Origin: Bacteroidaceae bacterium | GTDB lineage: Bacteria; Bacteroidota; Bacteroidia; Bacteroidales; Bacteroidaceae | Direction of reading: 5' to 3' | DNA length: 64,000 nt | Assembly (NCBI GenBank): GCA_017466065.1 | Contig: JAFTUV010000017.1 | Location: 124,001 to 188,000, forward strand | The notes under the pieces: model-generated | Databases searched by the model: none | Told to the model about the DNA's origin: nothing | Seen by the model: the letters and a program-made list of their open reading frames with translations, nothing else | Translations under genes and position numbers: made by a program | In this document: positions 43,769-52,712 of the stretch, in pieces | Layout of the letters: every line of letters starts with the position of its first letter | Position numbering within the stretch: the stretch's first letter is position 1

Positions 43769-43804
43769 TTATCGGCGAGCCACAGTATCTTGGCTCGCCG
43801 ATAA
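43769..43804 (-). terminator. Terminator of the degQ-like gene
   Basis: TTATCGGCGAGCCA (43769-43782) pairs with TGGCTCGCCGATAA (43791-43804), with an 8-nt loop. It is positioned downstream of the minus-strand protease gene. Confidence 0.75.
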
Positions 43805-43824
43805 TATGTAATATGAAAAAGTTT

Positions 43825-45306
43825 TTATTGCAGAGGTACGGAATAGAACACGCGCTGTCCGGTTGCATTGTAACCCGAAATAAAGAGCACCGGCTCGGTG
43901 GAACTGTTGGCCTGTTTCACAACTTTCTGCAAGTCCTCTATTGTGCGCATTGCCGTTCCGTTCACTTTTTGTATGACAATGCCTTTCTTTACTCCGTATT
44001 TCGAGAAGAGTCCATTTTCGAGTGCCGTAACTTTAAGGCCGTATGAGATTTTAAAGAATTGCTTTTCTTTGTCGTTGATAGGCTTGAATTCGGCTCCCAG
44101 AATGTCGAGGTCGACGTTCTTCACAACATTGGTGTTACCCTGCACATTCACAAGGGTAACATCGAAGGTTTTTTCCTTCTTGTCGCGCAGCACGGTCACT
44201 TTAACCTCGGTACCCGGAACGGTCTTTGCAAGGGCCTCTTGTAATTCGGCCATTGTTTTTATGGGTTTCTCGTTGAACTTTATTATAACATCGCCCTTTT
44301 CAATGCCGGCACTCTTCGCTGCCCCACCCTCGGTTAAATCGGACACATATACTCCATCGACGGTGCCAAGATTTTCCTTCTCATTCAGTTCCGCCGTTAC
44401 TGTGCCACCGACAATTCCAAGCACGGCACGTTGCACAGTTCCAAATTCTTTAAGGTCGGAAACAACTTTGGTCATTATGGAGGTGGGAATGGCAAAACCG
44501 TAACCTGCATACGACCCTGTGGGCGAAGATAGCACAGCGTTTATTCCTACAAGCTCTCCGTTGGCATTAACGAGTGCACCTCCACTGTTGCCCTGATTTA
44601 TGGCAGCATCGGTCTGTATGAACGACTCAATGCCACCGTTGTATATGCCCAATGAACGGGCTTTTGCGCTCACAATGCCTGCTGTAACGGTGGATGTAAG
44701 GTTGAAAGGGTTACCCACTGCAAGCACCCACTCGCCTATCTTCAAATTATCGCTGTCGCCCACGGTGAGGAAGGGAAGTTTGTCGTCGGCCTCAATTTTA
44801 ACCAAGGCAAGGTCGGTGTTTGCATCTGCGCCAATGAGCCTTGCAGGGAATGTGCGGTTGTCGTTGAGTGTAACCATAATTTCGTCGGCACCATCAATAA
44901 CGTGATTATTGGTAACGATGTAACCGTCGTCGCTCAAAATAACTCCCGAGCCGAATCCCACTCGCGGTTGTGTCTGCACACGTTGCTGACGGCCCGTTCC
45001 GTCGCCAAAGAAAAAGTCGTAAATATCGGGGGCGCGACGTATCACCGCAGTCTTTCCCTTTTCGGTCGATTTTATGTGAACTACTGCGTGTACCGACTTA
45101 TCGGCAGCATCGGTGAGGTCGATACGTTGCAATCCGTCGGGCTGCACAGGCATTGCTGCTTTTGTTATAAAACTCTCTGCAACAGGCTCGTCGCTCATTG
45201 CAACCATATTATGGTTCGAGATTTTGTAGGCGGTATATCCGGCAACAATGCTGCTTGTTGCAATTACCACTGTTCCAAAGAATAGTTTTTTAAATACCTT
45301 TTTCAT
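43825..45306 (-). CDS. DegQ/HtrA-family periplasmic serine protease
   Basis: The 493-residue protein has an N-terminal helix (FFGTVVIATSSIVAGYTAYK) as anchor or signal, a trypsin-like domain with the full catalytic triad (His135 in TNNHVIDG, Asp165 in TDLALVK, Ser241 in QGNSGGAL) and two PDZ domains (about residues 280-370 and 390-490). The LA loop with RAPDIYDFFFGDG is characteristic. HtrA/DegQ acts on misfolded periplasmic and outer-membrane proteins. A promoter lies at 45398-45427 with an ~90-nt 5' UTR. Confidence 0.96.
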   Translation of the reverse strand: MKKVFKKLFFGTVVIATSSIVAGYTAYKISNHNMVAMSDEPVAESFITKAAMPVQPDGLQRIDLTDAADKSVHAVVHIKSTEKGKTAVIRRAPDIYDFFFGDGTGRQQRVQTQPRVGFGSGVILSDDGYIVTNNHVIDGADEIMVTLNDNRTFPARLIGADANTDLALVKIEADDKLPFLTVGDSDNLKIGEWVLAVGNPFNLTSTVTAGIVSAKARSLGIYNGGIESFIQTDAAINQGNSGGALVNANGELVGINAVLSSPTGSYAGYGFAIPTSIMTKVVSDLKEFGTVQRAVLGIVGGTVTAELNEKENLGTVDGVYVSDLTEGGAAKSAGIEKGDVIIKFNEKPIKTMAELQEALAKTVPGTEVKVTVLRDKKEKTFDVTLVNVQGNTNVVKNVDLDILGAEFKPINDKEKQFFKISYGLKVTALENGLFSKYGVKKGIVIQKVNGTAMRTIEDLQKVVKQANSSTEPVLFISGYNATGQRVFYSVPLQ

Positions 45307-45397
45307 AATCTTAAAATCCTATTTTGTTAATTTTATAATCAAATGTTAAACATCTTCTAATATATTCAAAGGAATATTTGTTGCATCCTTCCTATTG

Positions 45398-45427
45398 CAA
45401 ATATAAGACAAGGAGAGTAACAAACAA
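45398..45427 (-). promoter_or_regulatory. Promoter of the degQ-like gene
   Basis: On the minus strand, TTG (45427-45425), a 19-nt spacer and TATATTTG (45405-45398) match the consensus closely. The leader is about 90 nt. Confidence 0.6.
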
Positions 45428-45561
45428 TAAATAGGTGTGTTTTTTTGGAGCTAATTAACAATGCAGCCTTTCTTTTAACAATAATTCAAAATAGGCAGGT
45501 TCTATTTTACATTTGTTAAAAGAGGGGATGAAGAAAATTTCCTTGTTCCTGAAATTTTAGT

Positions 45562-45569
45562 TACCTTTG
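45562..45569 (+). promoter_or_regulatory. -7 box of rnpB
   Basis: TACCTTTG, directly before the RNase P RNA. A TTG at 45543-45545 could act as -33 box with a short spacer (16 nt). Confidence 0.5.
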
Positions 45570-45574
45570 CAACC

Positions 45575-45940
45575 GACAGAAATTCTACAGTCGGCCGGCT
45601 TGTCGCTGTTGTCGCAAGACAAAAGAGGAAAGTCCGGGCAGCGCAGAGCACTCCACTTCCTAACAGAAAGCTGTCTGCGAAGGCGGAGTAACGCAGAAGA
45701 AAATAACCGCCCGCAAGGGTAAGGGTGAGAAGGTGGGGTAAGAGCCCACCGGCCGTGCAGTGATGTACGGGCCGTGCGTCTTGGAGGCTGCAAGTTCGTG
45801 TAAACCGGCATTTGAGGGTTGCTCGCCCGAGCCGGAGGGTAGAACGCTTTAACAATGTGGTGACATATTGTATAGATGAATGACAGGCACCCCGCAAGGG
45901 GTACAGAACCCGGCTTATAGGCCAACTGGAAACAGAAGAG
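45575..45940 (+). ncRNA. rnpB: RNase P RNA, bacterial class A
   Basis: The conserved 5' core GAGGAAAGTCCGGGC is at 45625-45639 and the 3' core ACAGAACCCGGCTTAT is at 45903-45918, the two strands of the P4/universal catalytic core. P1 is formed by AGTCGGCC (45589-45596) with GGCCAACT near the 3' end. The GGTAGAACGCTTTAA-type and CCCGCAAGGGG segments fit known type A RNAs. It is the catalytic RNA that matures tRNA 5' ends. The exact ends are estimated. A terminator with T-run follows. Confidence 0.95.
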
Positions 45941-45968
45941 GGGCATTTTTGCTTGCCCCTCTTATTTT
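45936..45968. terminator. Terminator of rnpB, overlapping the convergent GNAT gene end
   Basis: AAGAGGGGC (45936-45944) pairs with GCCCCTCTT (45955-45963), with a 10-nt loop, followed by ATTTTATTT. It includes the stop codon of the minus-strand acetyltransferase gene. Confidence 0.8.
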
Positions 45969-46564
45969 ATTTCCTTCCTATATACATAGACCACAAAATC
46001 TGTGTCGTATTTATCGAAACTCTTTTCGCTGACAAGTTCAAAGCCATTGCGTGGGTAATAGCCGTGATTACAGGTTATGTCGGTCCACAGGAACATATTG
46101 TTGTAATTTCGTGATTTAAGCAATTCGTTCATCGCTGCCAACAGGCGTTTGCCACAGCCCTTTTCGGAACTTAAAAAGAAGGTGAGCATTACATCGTTGT
46201 CGCCCATTTCACGCAACACCATCTCTTCGTTGCTGTGTGACGACGATAGTAGCATATTGAGAATATCTCTCTGTGCATCGTCGTTGATTTTTTCTCCGGA
46301 GAGGGAATACCATTCATCGGCAACGGCATTGCCGCTTGTTGCCGATGATGCGAATATAAAGCCTTTCATTCCTGTGCCGTCTGTGATTTTCAAAGCCAAT
46401 GAGGGGTCCTGATATTCGTAGCGCACGCTGTATTCGCACACGATGCGCGCAACCTCTTTGTCCCAAGTTGCAAGAGCATCGTTCCACGCTGCAATCGTCA
46501 GTTCCACTGCTGCGGGAATATCATCGGGGGTAAACGGCTCTATATGCAACGCTTCCGGGTTCAT
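45962..46564 (-). CDS. GNAT-family N-acetyltransferase
   Basis: The 200-residue GNAT fold has the opening IEPFTPDDIPAAVELTIAAW, an acetyl-CoA-binding segment LSSEKGCGKRLLAAMNELLK (motif A) and a C-terminal LWTDITCNHGYYPRNGFELV with the conserved YxxxGF. The substrate is unknown. It is convergent with rnpB and 90 nt from the nitroreductase gene. Confidence 0.88.
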   Translation of the reverse strand: MNPEALHIEPFTPDDIPAAVELTIAAWNDALATWDKEVARIVCEYSVRYEYQDPSLALKITDGTGMKGFIFASSATSGNAVADEWYSLSGEKINDDAQRDILNMLLSSSHSNEEMVLREMGDNDVMLTFFLSSEKGCGKRLLAAMNELLKSRNYNNMFLWTDITCNHGYYPRNGFELVSEKSFDKYDTDFVVYVYRKEIK

Positions 46565-46654
46565 TTTTCATCAATATTTGAGGGAAACCTCGAATATTCC
46601 TGCACTCGCTGTGAAAAATATTCAAGTAAACTTGATATTTCTCGCTCGTTTGTA

Positions 46655-47194
46655 TCAATATTTGTTGAAAGAGATTACCTTTCCCCACTCTTTGCGCACT
46701 TTCTTGCGTTTGGGCTTTGCTGCATAGCCGAGAGCTATTATTAGCATCAAGCGTTTCTTTTCGGGTATTCCCGTGAGCTGTTTTATCTTCTTTTCGTCGA
46801 ACCAACCGAGAATGCAACTGCCCACTCCCTCATCTTCGGCGGCAAGGGTTATGTAGGACGAGGCAATGCCAAGGTCCATCATTGGAAAGTCCTTGTCCTT
46901 TATTCCGCAACCGAGTTTCGATGTTATATTGGTCGATTCGTGCGTGATGAGCACAAGTGCCGAGGCATCCTTTACAAACTTGTTCATTCCCAAACTCGCA
47001 GTTGCCCTTCCCACCTGTACAAGCAACGCGGGCTCGTCTACAACCGTAAAGTGCCAAGGCTGTCCGTTACAGGCCGAGGGTGCGATGCGCCCTGCTTCCA
47101 ATATGCGGCAGAGCACCTCTTTGTCTATTGTACGCCCGGCCTCGAATGAACGGTCGCTCTGTCGGGCTTGTGCAAGTTCAAGAAAGCTATTCAT
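46655..47194 (-). CDS. Nitroreductase-family oxidoreductase
   Basis: The 179-residue FMN-binding nitroreductase fold has the opening RQSDRSFEAG, the flavin-binding GRIAPSACNGQPWHF and a C-terminal LALGYAAKP-like segment (IIALGYAAKPKRKKVRKE). These enzymes reduce nitroaromatics or quinones, or work in flavin or other cofactor metabolism, as dimers using NAD(P)H. The riboflavin synthase gene lies just upstream in the same direction, 62 nt away, which may be chance or point to a flavin link. Confidence 0.92.
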   Translation of the reverse strand: MNSFLELAQARQSDRSFEAGRTIDKEVLCRILEAGRIAPSACNGQPWHFTVVDEPALLVQVGRATASLGMNKFVKDASALVLITHESTNITSKLGCGIKDKDFPMMDLGIASSYITLAAEDEGVGSCILGWFDEKKIKQLTGIPEKKRLMLIIALGYAAKPKRKKVRKEWGKVISFNKY

Positions 47195-47256
47195 TGTTTG
47201 GAAACTGTTTATTTATTATAAAATATATCAAAGCTGAATAAATTTCAAGCAGCTTC

Positions 47257-47856
47257 TTATTTGTTTATCATACGGGCAATATATTTGCCTATAATGTCAA
47301 ACTCGATGTTGACGATTGTTCCCTTTTTTATTGTGTGGAAATTGGTATTTTCGTATGTGTAGGGTATTATGGCCACCTTGAAGGAGTCGTCGGTAGGCTC
47401 ACACACGGTGAGGCTCACGCCATTAACGGTTACCGACCCTTTGTCCACGGTGAGATAGCCCTTTGCCGCCATTTCGGCATCGTGCTTGTAACGGAATGTA
47501 TAGTACCAACTGCCATCGGCATCCTTTACATCGACACACTCGGCTGTTTCATCGACGTGTCCTTGCACTATGTGTCCGTCGAGACGACCGTTCATCATCA
47601 TACTGCGCTCAACATTAACTTTGTCGCCCACTTGCAGAAGACCTATATTGGAACGTTCGAGTGTTTCGTGCATAGCTGTAACCGTATATTCATTATCGGT
47701 AATATCTACTACTGTGAGGCACACTCCGTTGTGCGAAACGCTCTGGTCTATTTTCAACTCTTTTACAAACGAGCAAGTGAGAGTAAGGTGCAGATTGCCT
47801 TGCTCGCGCACCAGCTTGGTAACTGTTGCAAATTCTTCAACTATTCCTGAAAACAT
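47257..47856 (-). CDS. ribE: Riboflavin synthase, alpha subunit
   Basis: The 199-residue protein has the two lumazine-binding repeats: MFSGIVEEFATVTKLV ... SVSHNGVCLTVVDI, and QGHVDETAECVDVKDADGSW ... SVTVNGVSLTVCEP. It condenses two molecules of 6,7-dimethyl-8-ribityllumazine to riboflavin. The MFSGI start is the family start. The C-terminal IGKYIARMI helix for trimerisation is present. A promoter lies at 47892-47922. Confidence 0.96.
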   Translation of the reverse strand: MFSGIVEEFATVTKLVREQGNLHLTLTCSFVKELKIDQSVSHNGVCLTVVDITDNEYTVTAMHETLERSNIGLLQVGDKVNVERSMMMNGRLDGHIVQGHVDETAECVDVKDADGSWYYTFRYKHDAEMAAKGYLTVDKGSVTVNGVSLTVCEPTDDSFKVAIIPYTYENTNFHTIKKGTIVNIEFDIIGKYIARMINK

Positions 47857-47891
47857 ACTATTCTTTATTTATATCTATTTTTATTATTATG

Positions 47892-47922
47892 CGAAGATAG
47901 CCATTCTTTGGCACACCGCCAA
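47892..47922 (-). promoter_or_regulatory. Promoter of ribE
   Basis: On the minus strand, TTG (47922-47920), a 20-nt spacer and TATCTTCG (47899-47892), 36 nt upstream of the ribE ATG. Confidence 0.55.
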
Positions 47923-47943
47923 GAAAAGCGATGTTACTATTGG

Positions 47944-49236
47944 TTAATTACGGCACGTGGGGAAGCGGAAAAGAATGGATAAGATTACCATTATTCCCAC
48001 TCCCATAGGGTAATAGAGGTGCGGTATTATAGCCACAGGAGATACCGACGCAAGGCCGGCCGCCATAAGCAGTTGCGCTCCATAGGGAATAACTCCCTGC
48101 ACGAAACACGATGTTGTATCCATCAGGCTTGCCGAGCGACGCGGTGCAATGCCGAAACGCTTTGCAATGTCGCGCGACACATCACCTGCGGTGAGTATGG
48201 CAATGGTGTTGTTTGCCGTACACAGGTTCGACAAGGCAGTGAGGTTTACTATGGCAAATTCGGCTGCACGCTTCGATTGCACCCTGAAAGTGACTATCTT
48301 AATAAGAAAGTCGAGCCCGCCGTTCACACGCACTATTTCGAGCAATCCTCCGGCAAGCATAGTGACAATTATAAGTTCGGCCATAGAGGTTATTCCGTTT
48401 CCCATTGTGGTAAATATCTCTATAATGCCGAATGAACCGGTTGCAACGCCTATTGCGCCCGATGCAATTATTCCAAAGACGAGCACCAGCAGCACATTCA
48501 CTCCGCACAAGGCTGTTATTATGACAAGAATATATGGCAACACCTTGATGCAATCCACTATGCCAATCTCGGTTGCGGGCACATTGTCAATGCCGCTTCC
48601 CGTGAAGAGATATATGACTATGACAAAAAGAGTTACCGGCAACACCAACAGGAAATTTGTCTTGAACTTATCCTTCATTTCGCAACCTTGTGTCTGTGTG
48701 GCAACTATTGTAGTATCGGAAATAAAAGAGAGATTATCGCCAAAGAAGGCTCCGCCTACCACTATTGCCACCATCCAAGCAGTGTCGCACCCCACCTGTG
48801 CAGCGAGTGCGGTAACCACAGGGGCCAATGCCACTATTGTGCCCACCGATGTACCGATGGACATAGAAATGAAACAAGCTGCAATGAATATTCCCGCCGG
48901 GAGATAATTCCCCGGAATAAGTTCAAGTGTAAGTGCTACGGTTGCATCTACTGCACCCATACTCTTTGCAACAGCGGCAAAAGAACCGGCAAGCACAAAA
49001 ATCCACACCATCAGCAACAAACGCGAATTTGCCACGCCGTTCGAGAAGGTATCTATCTTTTCGCTCAATGTCCCGCCGCGGGTAATTGCTATTGCATAGA
49101 CCGATGCCACCAGAAATGCCGCAGTAATTGGAATTTTATAAAAATCTCCTGCTATTATTGAACCTGCGAGATATACTGTCAACAACACTGCAATCGGTGA
49201 GAGAGCCAAAAAACCGTTCCTTTTAATTTTTCCCAT
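47944..49236 (-). CDS. NhaC-family Na+/H+ antiporter-like transporter
   Basis: The 430-residue protein has 11-12 hydrophobic helices and the NhaC-family signatures SIGTSVGTIVALAPVVTALA and GAFFGDNLSFISDTTIVATQ, with the conserved Asp and Asn of the ion site. It is probably a sodium/proton or related exchanger; some NhaC relatives take organic acids or amino acids. A TATCTTCG -7 box lies at 49268-49275. It is monocistronic and divergent from the efflux operon. Confidence 0.9.
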   Translation of the reverse strand: MGKIKRNGFLALSPIAVLLTVYLAGSIIAGDFYKIPITAAFLVASVYAIAITRGGTLSEKIDTFSNGVANSRLLLMVWIFVLAGSFAAVAKSMGAVDATVALTLELIPGNYLPAGIFIAACFISMSIGTSVGTIVALAPVVTALAAQVGCDTAWMVAIVVGGAFFGDNLSFISDTTIVATQTQGCEMKDKFKTNFLLVLPVTLFVIVIYLFTGSGIDNVPATEIGIVDCIKVLPYILVIITALCGVNVLLVLVFGIIASGAIGVATGSFGIIEIFTTMGNGITSMAELIIVTMLAGGLLEIVRVNGGLDFLIKIVTFRVQSKRAAEFAIVNLTALSNLCTANNTIAILTAGDVSRDIAKRFGIAPRRSASLMDTTSCFVQGVIPYGAQLLMAAGLASVSPVAIIPHLYYPMGVGIMVILSILFRFPTCRN

Positions 49237-49267
49237 TATCTATTATTATATTCACTATAATTTTTTG

Positions 49268-49275
49268 CGAAGATA
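49268..49275 (-). promoter_or_regulatory. -7 box of the NhaC-type gene
   Basis: TATCTTCG followed by CA on the minus strand, 32 nt from the start codon. There is no good -33 TTG at the expected distance. Confidence 0.4.
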
Positions 49276-49369
49276 AATATAAAAATATTAAAAAAACAGA
49301 CAGAATCTTAATCTTTTTACTTTTTTTTGCGTCATAGAAAGTATCAGTATAAAATTTTACAAATTACCT

Positions 49370-50737
49370 ATGTATAGAAAAGTAGTACTCACGCTCACCG
49401 GCATTGCAGTATCGGCAATTCTCGTAGCGCAAGAACCGCAACGGTGGAGCCTTAAAGAGTGTATCGACTACTCGTTGGAACACAACATCGAGCTTAAAAT
49501 GGAACAGCTCTCCCTCGAAGAGAGTAACATTAACGTAAAGAGTGCAAAAGCCGCGCTCTTCCCTTCGCTATCGTTCAGCACCAGCCAGAATGGGCGATAC
49601 AAACCCTATTTCGACGATAGCGGCAACAACGCCTTTATAACCTCCGACGGTTCGGGCGGCAGCCGTGTGAGTGCCTCACAAAATCATTTCAGCTATTCGG
49701 GCAGCTACGGGATAAATGCAGGCGTAACAATATTCAATGGAGGAAAGAACATAAACAACATAAAGCAACAAAAACTATCGCGCGACATAGCACTGTTATC
49801 GGTAAAGGAACGCGAGAATGCTCTAAAAGAGGAGATTGCCAAGCTGTTTGTGCAGATACTCTACTCCACCGACGCAATAGAGGTGAGCAGAGCCACCCTT
49901 GCCGCAGCAAAGGAGAATTTAAAACAGGGTAACGAGAAATATGCCGAAGGAAAAATGTCCCGCAGCGAGGTTGTCCAATTACAGGCACAGGCGGACAATG
50001 CCGAATATGGGCTTGTGAACAGCGAAGCTCAATTGTCGAAATTCAAATTACAATTAAAGCAGTTGTTGGAGATTACCGACAACAGCGATTTTCTCATAGA
50101 GGCTCCCGAGGCCTCCGATGCGCTGGCTCTCACACCCGTAGCCTCGGTTACCGACGCATATAACACTGCTCTTGCCGGCCGCCCCGAAATTGAGAGCAGC
50201 CGCCTGTCGGCCGAATCGTCGGAGTTGTCCGTCAAGATTGCAAGAGCCGGATACTACCCTACAATATCACTCAACGCAGGTGCCGGCACAAGCAACAGCG
50301 ACAACACCGGCAACGGCTTCGGACATCAAATGAAGCATAATCTCAACTGCTCTATGGGAGTAACCCTCTCGGTTCCCATCTATGACAACCGCAACACAAA
50401 GAGCAATATACAGAAAGCCAAAATACAGCAATCGACAAGCCGTTTGCAGGAACTGAATGCACAAAAGGAGCTTTACAGCACCATTGAAACATTGTGGCAG
50501 GATGCCAACAGCGCACAAAAGAAATTCATTTCGGCAAAGAGCAATGTAGAGAGTGCGCAAGCAAGCTACAACTATGTAAACGAGCAGTTTAATGTAGGAT
50601 TGAAGAATGCCACAGAGCTTCTCACCGAGCGCAGCAACCTGTTGAGTGCGCAACAGGAGTTTTTGCAGGCAAAATACACTGCAATACTCAACGTGCAGCT
50701 GCTGAAATTCTATATGGGAGAGGATATACTATTCTAA
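49370..50737 (+). CDS. TolC-family outer-membrane efflux protein
   Basis: The 455-residue protein has a signal peptide (VVLTLTGIAVSAILVAQ), followed by the long-helix repeats of TolC proteins (LKECIDYSLEHNIELKMEQL, YGINAGVTIFNGGKNINNIK, then a second copy with LSVPIYDNRNTKSNIQKAKI). It forms the trimeric outer-membrane duct of a tripartite exporter. Its gene is first in an operon with the adaptor, ATPase and permease that follow within 16-23 nt of each other. Confidence 0.95.
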   Translation: MYRKVVLTLTGIAVSAILVAQEPQRWSLKECIDYSLEHNIELKMEQLSLEESNINVKSAKAALFPSLSFSTSQNGRYKPYFDDSGNNAFITSDGSGGSRVSASQNHFSYSGSYGINAGVTIFNGGKNINNIKQQKLSRDIALLSVKERENALKEEIAKLFVQILYSTDAIEVSRATLAAAKENLKQGNEKYAEGKMSRSEVVQLQAQADNAEYGLVNSEAQLSKFKLQLKQLLEITDNSDFLIEAPEASDALALTPVASVTDAYNTALAGRPEIESSRLSAESSELSVKIARAGYYPTISLNAGAGTSNSDNTGNGFGHQMKHNLNCSMGVTLSVPIYDNRNTKSNIQKAKIQQSTSRLQELNAQKELYSTIETLWQDANSAQKKFISAKSNVESAQASYNYVNEQFNVGLKNATELLTERSNLLSAQQEFLQAKYTAILNVQLLKFYMGEDILF

Positions 50738-50760
50738 AATAATCAATACACAATAATGCA

Positions 50761-51942
50761 ATGAAAAGAAGAACAAAAAAAAGAGTGCTGTTGCTGGCAG
50801 CCTTCGCCTGTGCCGTGGTGGGTGCAGCGTGGATATTTAGCGGCAAGAGCCACAAGCTACCCATCAAGATTAGCTACACAAAAGTAGAGAACAAAGATAT
50901 ATGCAGCGGAGTTACTGCCACCGGAACCATAGAACCTGTAACAAAGGTAGAAGTGGGAACACAGGTGTCGGGCATAATAAGCAAAGTATATGTCGATTAT
51001 AACAGCATAGTGAAAAAAGGCGATGTAATTGCCGAGCTCGACCGCACAAACCTCATAAGCGAGCTGTCGAGCAGCGAGAATAATATGAAGAGCGCACAGG
51101 TGGAATATGAATACCAGAAGAGGAACTGTGAGCGTGTGAAAAATTTGTATGACAAAGGGCTTGTGAGTGCCGATGAATATGAAACTGCCGACCTCGCCTT
51201 TCAAAAATCGAGGAACAGCTACGAAACGGCAAAGTTCGGCGTGGAGAAGGCACGCACCAATCTTGGTTACGCAACAATTACATCACCCATCGACGGTGTT
51301 GTGCTGAGCAAAGCAATAGAAGAAGGACAGACTGTTGCATCGTCATACAACACTCCCACCCTCTTCACCATAGCTGCCGACCTCACAGATATGCGCCTCA
51401 TAGCCAATGTCGATGAAGCAGATATTGGCAGTGTACAAGTGGGACAGAATTGTGTATATACCGTCGATGCCTTCCCTAACGACCAATTCGAGGGAAAGGT
51501 AACACAAGTGCGTCAGGAACCGACAACCACAAGCAATGTTGTAACATACGAAGTAGTAATATCGGCACCCAACCCCGAACTTAAACTTAAACCGGGGCTC
51601 ACAGCCAATGTCACCATATACACTCTTGAACGTAAAGGAGTTATAGGTGTGAGCAGCAAGGCACTGCGCTTCACTCCCAATGCTGCATTGCTGGGCGAGG
51701 ATTACACTATACGCGATTGTGAGGGCAAGAATAAACTATGGGTCCTCGATGGAAAGACTTTTGTGGCACACAGTGTGGGCACAGGCCTTTCCAACGGCTC
51801 CCTCACCGAGATTTTGGAAGGAATCCCCGAGGGCACTACCGTTGTGAGCGAAGTGAACGTAACCACCGGCAGCACTGCAAGAAATGAGCAGATGGAACGC
51901 AGCCCGTTTGCTCCCGGTCCCAGAAACAATAAGAAAAAATAG
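50761..51942 (+). CDS. macA: MacA-like periplasmic adaptor (HlyD/RND family)
   Basis: The 393-residue protein has an N-terminal membrane anchor (VLLLAAFACAVVGAAWIF), a lipoyl/barrel-sandwich domain (VGTQVSGIISKVYVDYNSIV, then YATITSPIDGVVLSKAIEEG), a coiled-coil hairpin (about residues 100-165) and a beta-barrel domain near 215-300. It connects the inner-membrane MacB-like ATPase-permease to the TolC channel. It lies directly before the ABC ATPase gene (7 nt). Confidence 0.92.
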   Translation: MKRRTKKRVLLLAAFACAVVGAAWIFSGKSHKLPIKISYTKVENKDICSGVTATGTIEPVTKVEVGTQVSGIISKVYVDYNSIVKKGDVIAELDRTNLISELSSSENNMKSAQVEYEYQKRNCERVKNLYDKGLVSADEYETADLAFQKSRNSYETAKFGVEKARTNLGYATITSPIDGVVLSKAIEEGQTVASSYNTPTLFTIAADLTDMRLIANVDEADIGSVQVGQNCVYTVDAFPNDQFEGKVTQVRQEPTTTSNVVTYEVVISAPNPELKLKPGLTANVTIYTLERKGVIGVSSKALRFTPNAALLGEDYTIRDCEGKNKLWVLDGKTFVAHSVGTGLSNGSLTEILEGIPEGTTVVSEVNVTTGSTARNEQMERSPFAPGPRNNKKK

Positions 51943-51949
51943 GGGTAAA

Positions 51950-52696
51950 ATGAACAAGCCAATCATAGAACTTGAAAATGTAAAAAGGGAGTTCATTGTG
52001 GGTGAAGAGAGGGTGCGTGCTCTTCGCGGGGTGAGTTTCACAATAACCGAGAATGAGTTTGTTACCATAATGGGTACTTCGGGCTCGGGAAAATCGACCC
52101 TGTTGAACCTGCTCGGTTGCCTCGACACCCCGACAAGCGGTGAATATAAGCTCGACGGAATTCCGGTGCGCAAAATGAGCAAGAATCAGCGGGCAGGAAT
52201 GCGTATGCGTAAAATAGGATTCGTGTTTCAGAATTACAATCTCCTTGCAAAGACCACAGCCGTGGAGAATGTGGAACTGCCCCTTATGTATAACCCGCGC
52301 ATAAGCTCCGCGGAACGCCGCACACGTGCCATCGAAGCATTGAAAGCCGTGGGGCTCGGCGACAGGCTTATGCACAAGAGCAACCAGATGAGCGGTGGTC
52401 AGATGCAACGTGTGGCCATCGCACGCGCCTTGGTGAACAACCCCTCGGTGATACTTGCCGACGAGGCTACGGGTAACCTCGACACACGCACTTCGTTCGA
52501 GATTTTAACCCTCTTTCAGCGTCTGCACGCCGAAGGGCGCACCATTATATTCGTTACTCACAACCCCGAAATTGCGCAATACAGCAGCCGTAACATTGTA
52601 TTGAAAGACGGGCGCATCAAGGAGGACACCATAAACAGAAACATTCTGTCGGCAGCAGCAACGCTCGCATCGTTGCCCGTGCAGAACGACGATTAA
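51950..52696 (+). CDS. MacB-type ABC transporter ATP-binding protein
   Basis: The start at 51950 ([20 protein letters not shown]) is chosen; an earlier in-frame ATG at 51884 runs inside the macA gene. The 248 residues contain Walker [10 protein letters not shown], the Q-loop region [18 protein letters not shown], the signature SGGQMQR, Walker [13 protein letters not shown] and the H-loop TH. It powers the FtsX-like permease encoded next, 16 nt downstream. In E. coli these two parts are fused as MacB; in Bacteroidota they are often separate. Confidence 0.95.
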   Translation: MNKPIIELENVKREFIVGEERVRALRGVSFTITENEFVTIMGTSGSGKSTLLNLLGCLDTPTSGEYKLDGIPVRKMSKNQRAGMRMRKIGFVFQNYNLLAKTTAVENVELPLMYNPRISSAERRTRAIEALKAVGLGDRLMHKSNQMSGGQMQRVAIARALVNNPSVILADEATGNLDTRTSFEILTLFQRLHAEGRTIIFVTHNPEIAQYSSRNIVLKDGRIKEDTINRNILSAAATLASLPVQNDD

Positions 52697-52712
52697 AGAA
52701 AGGGTTTTTATT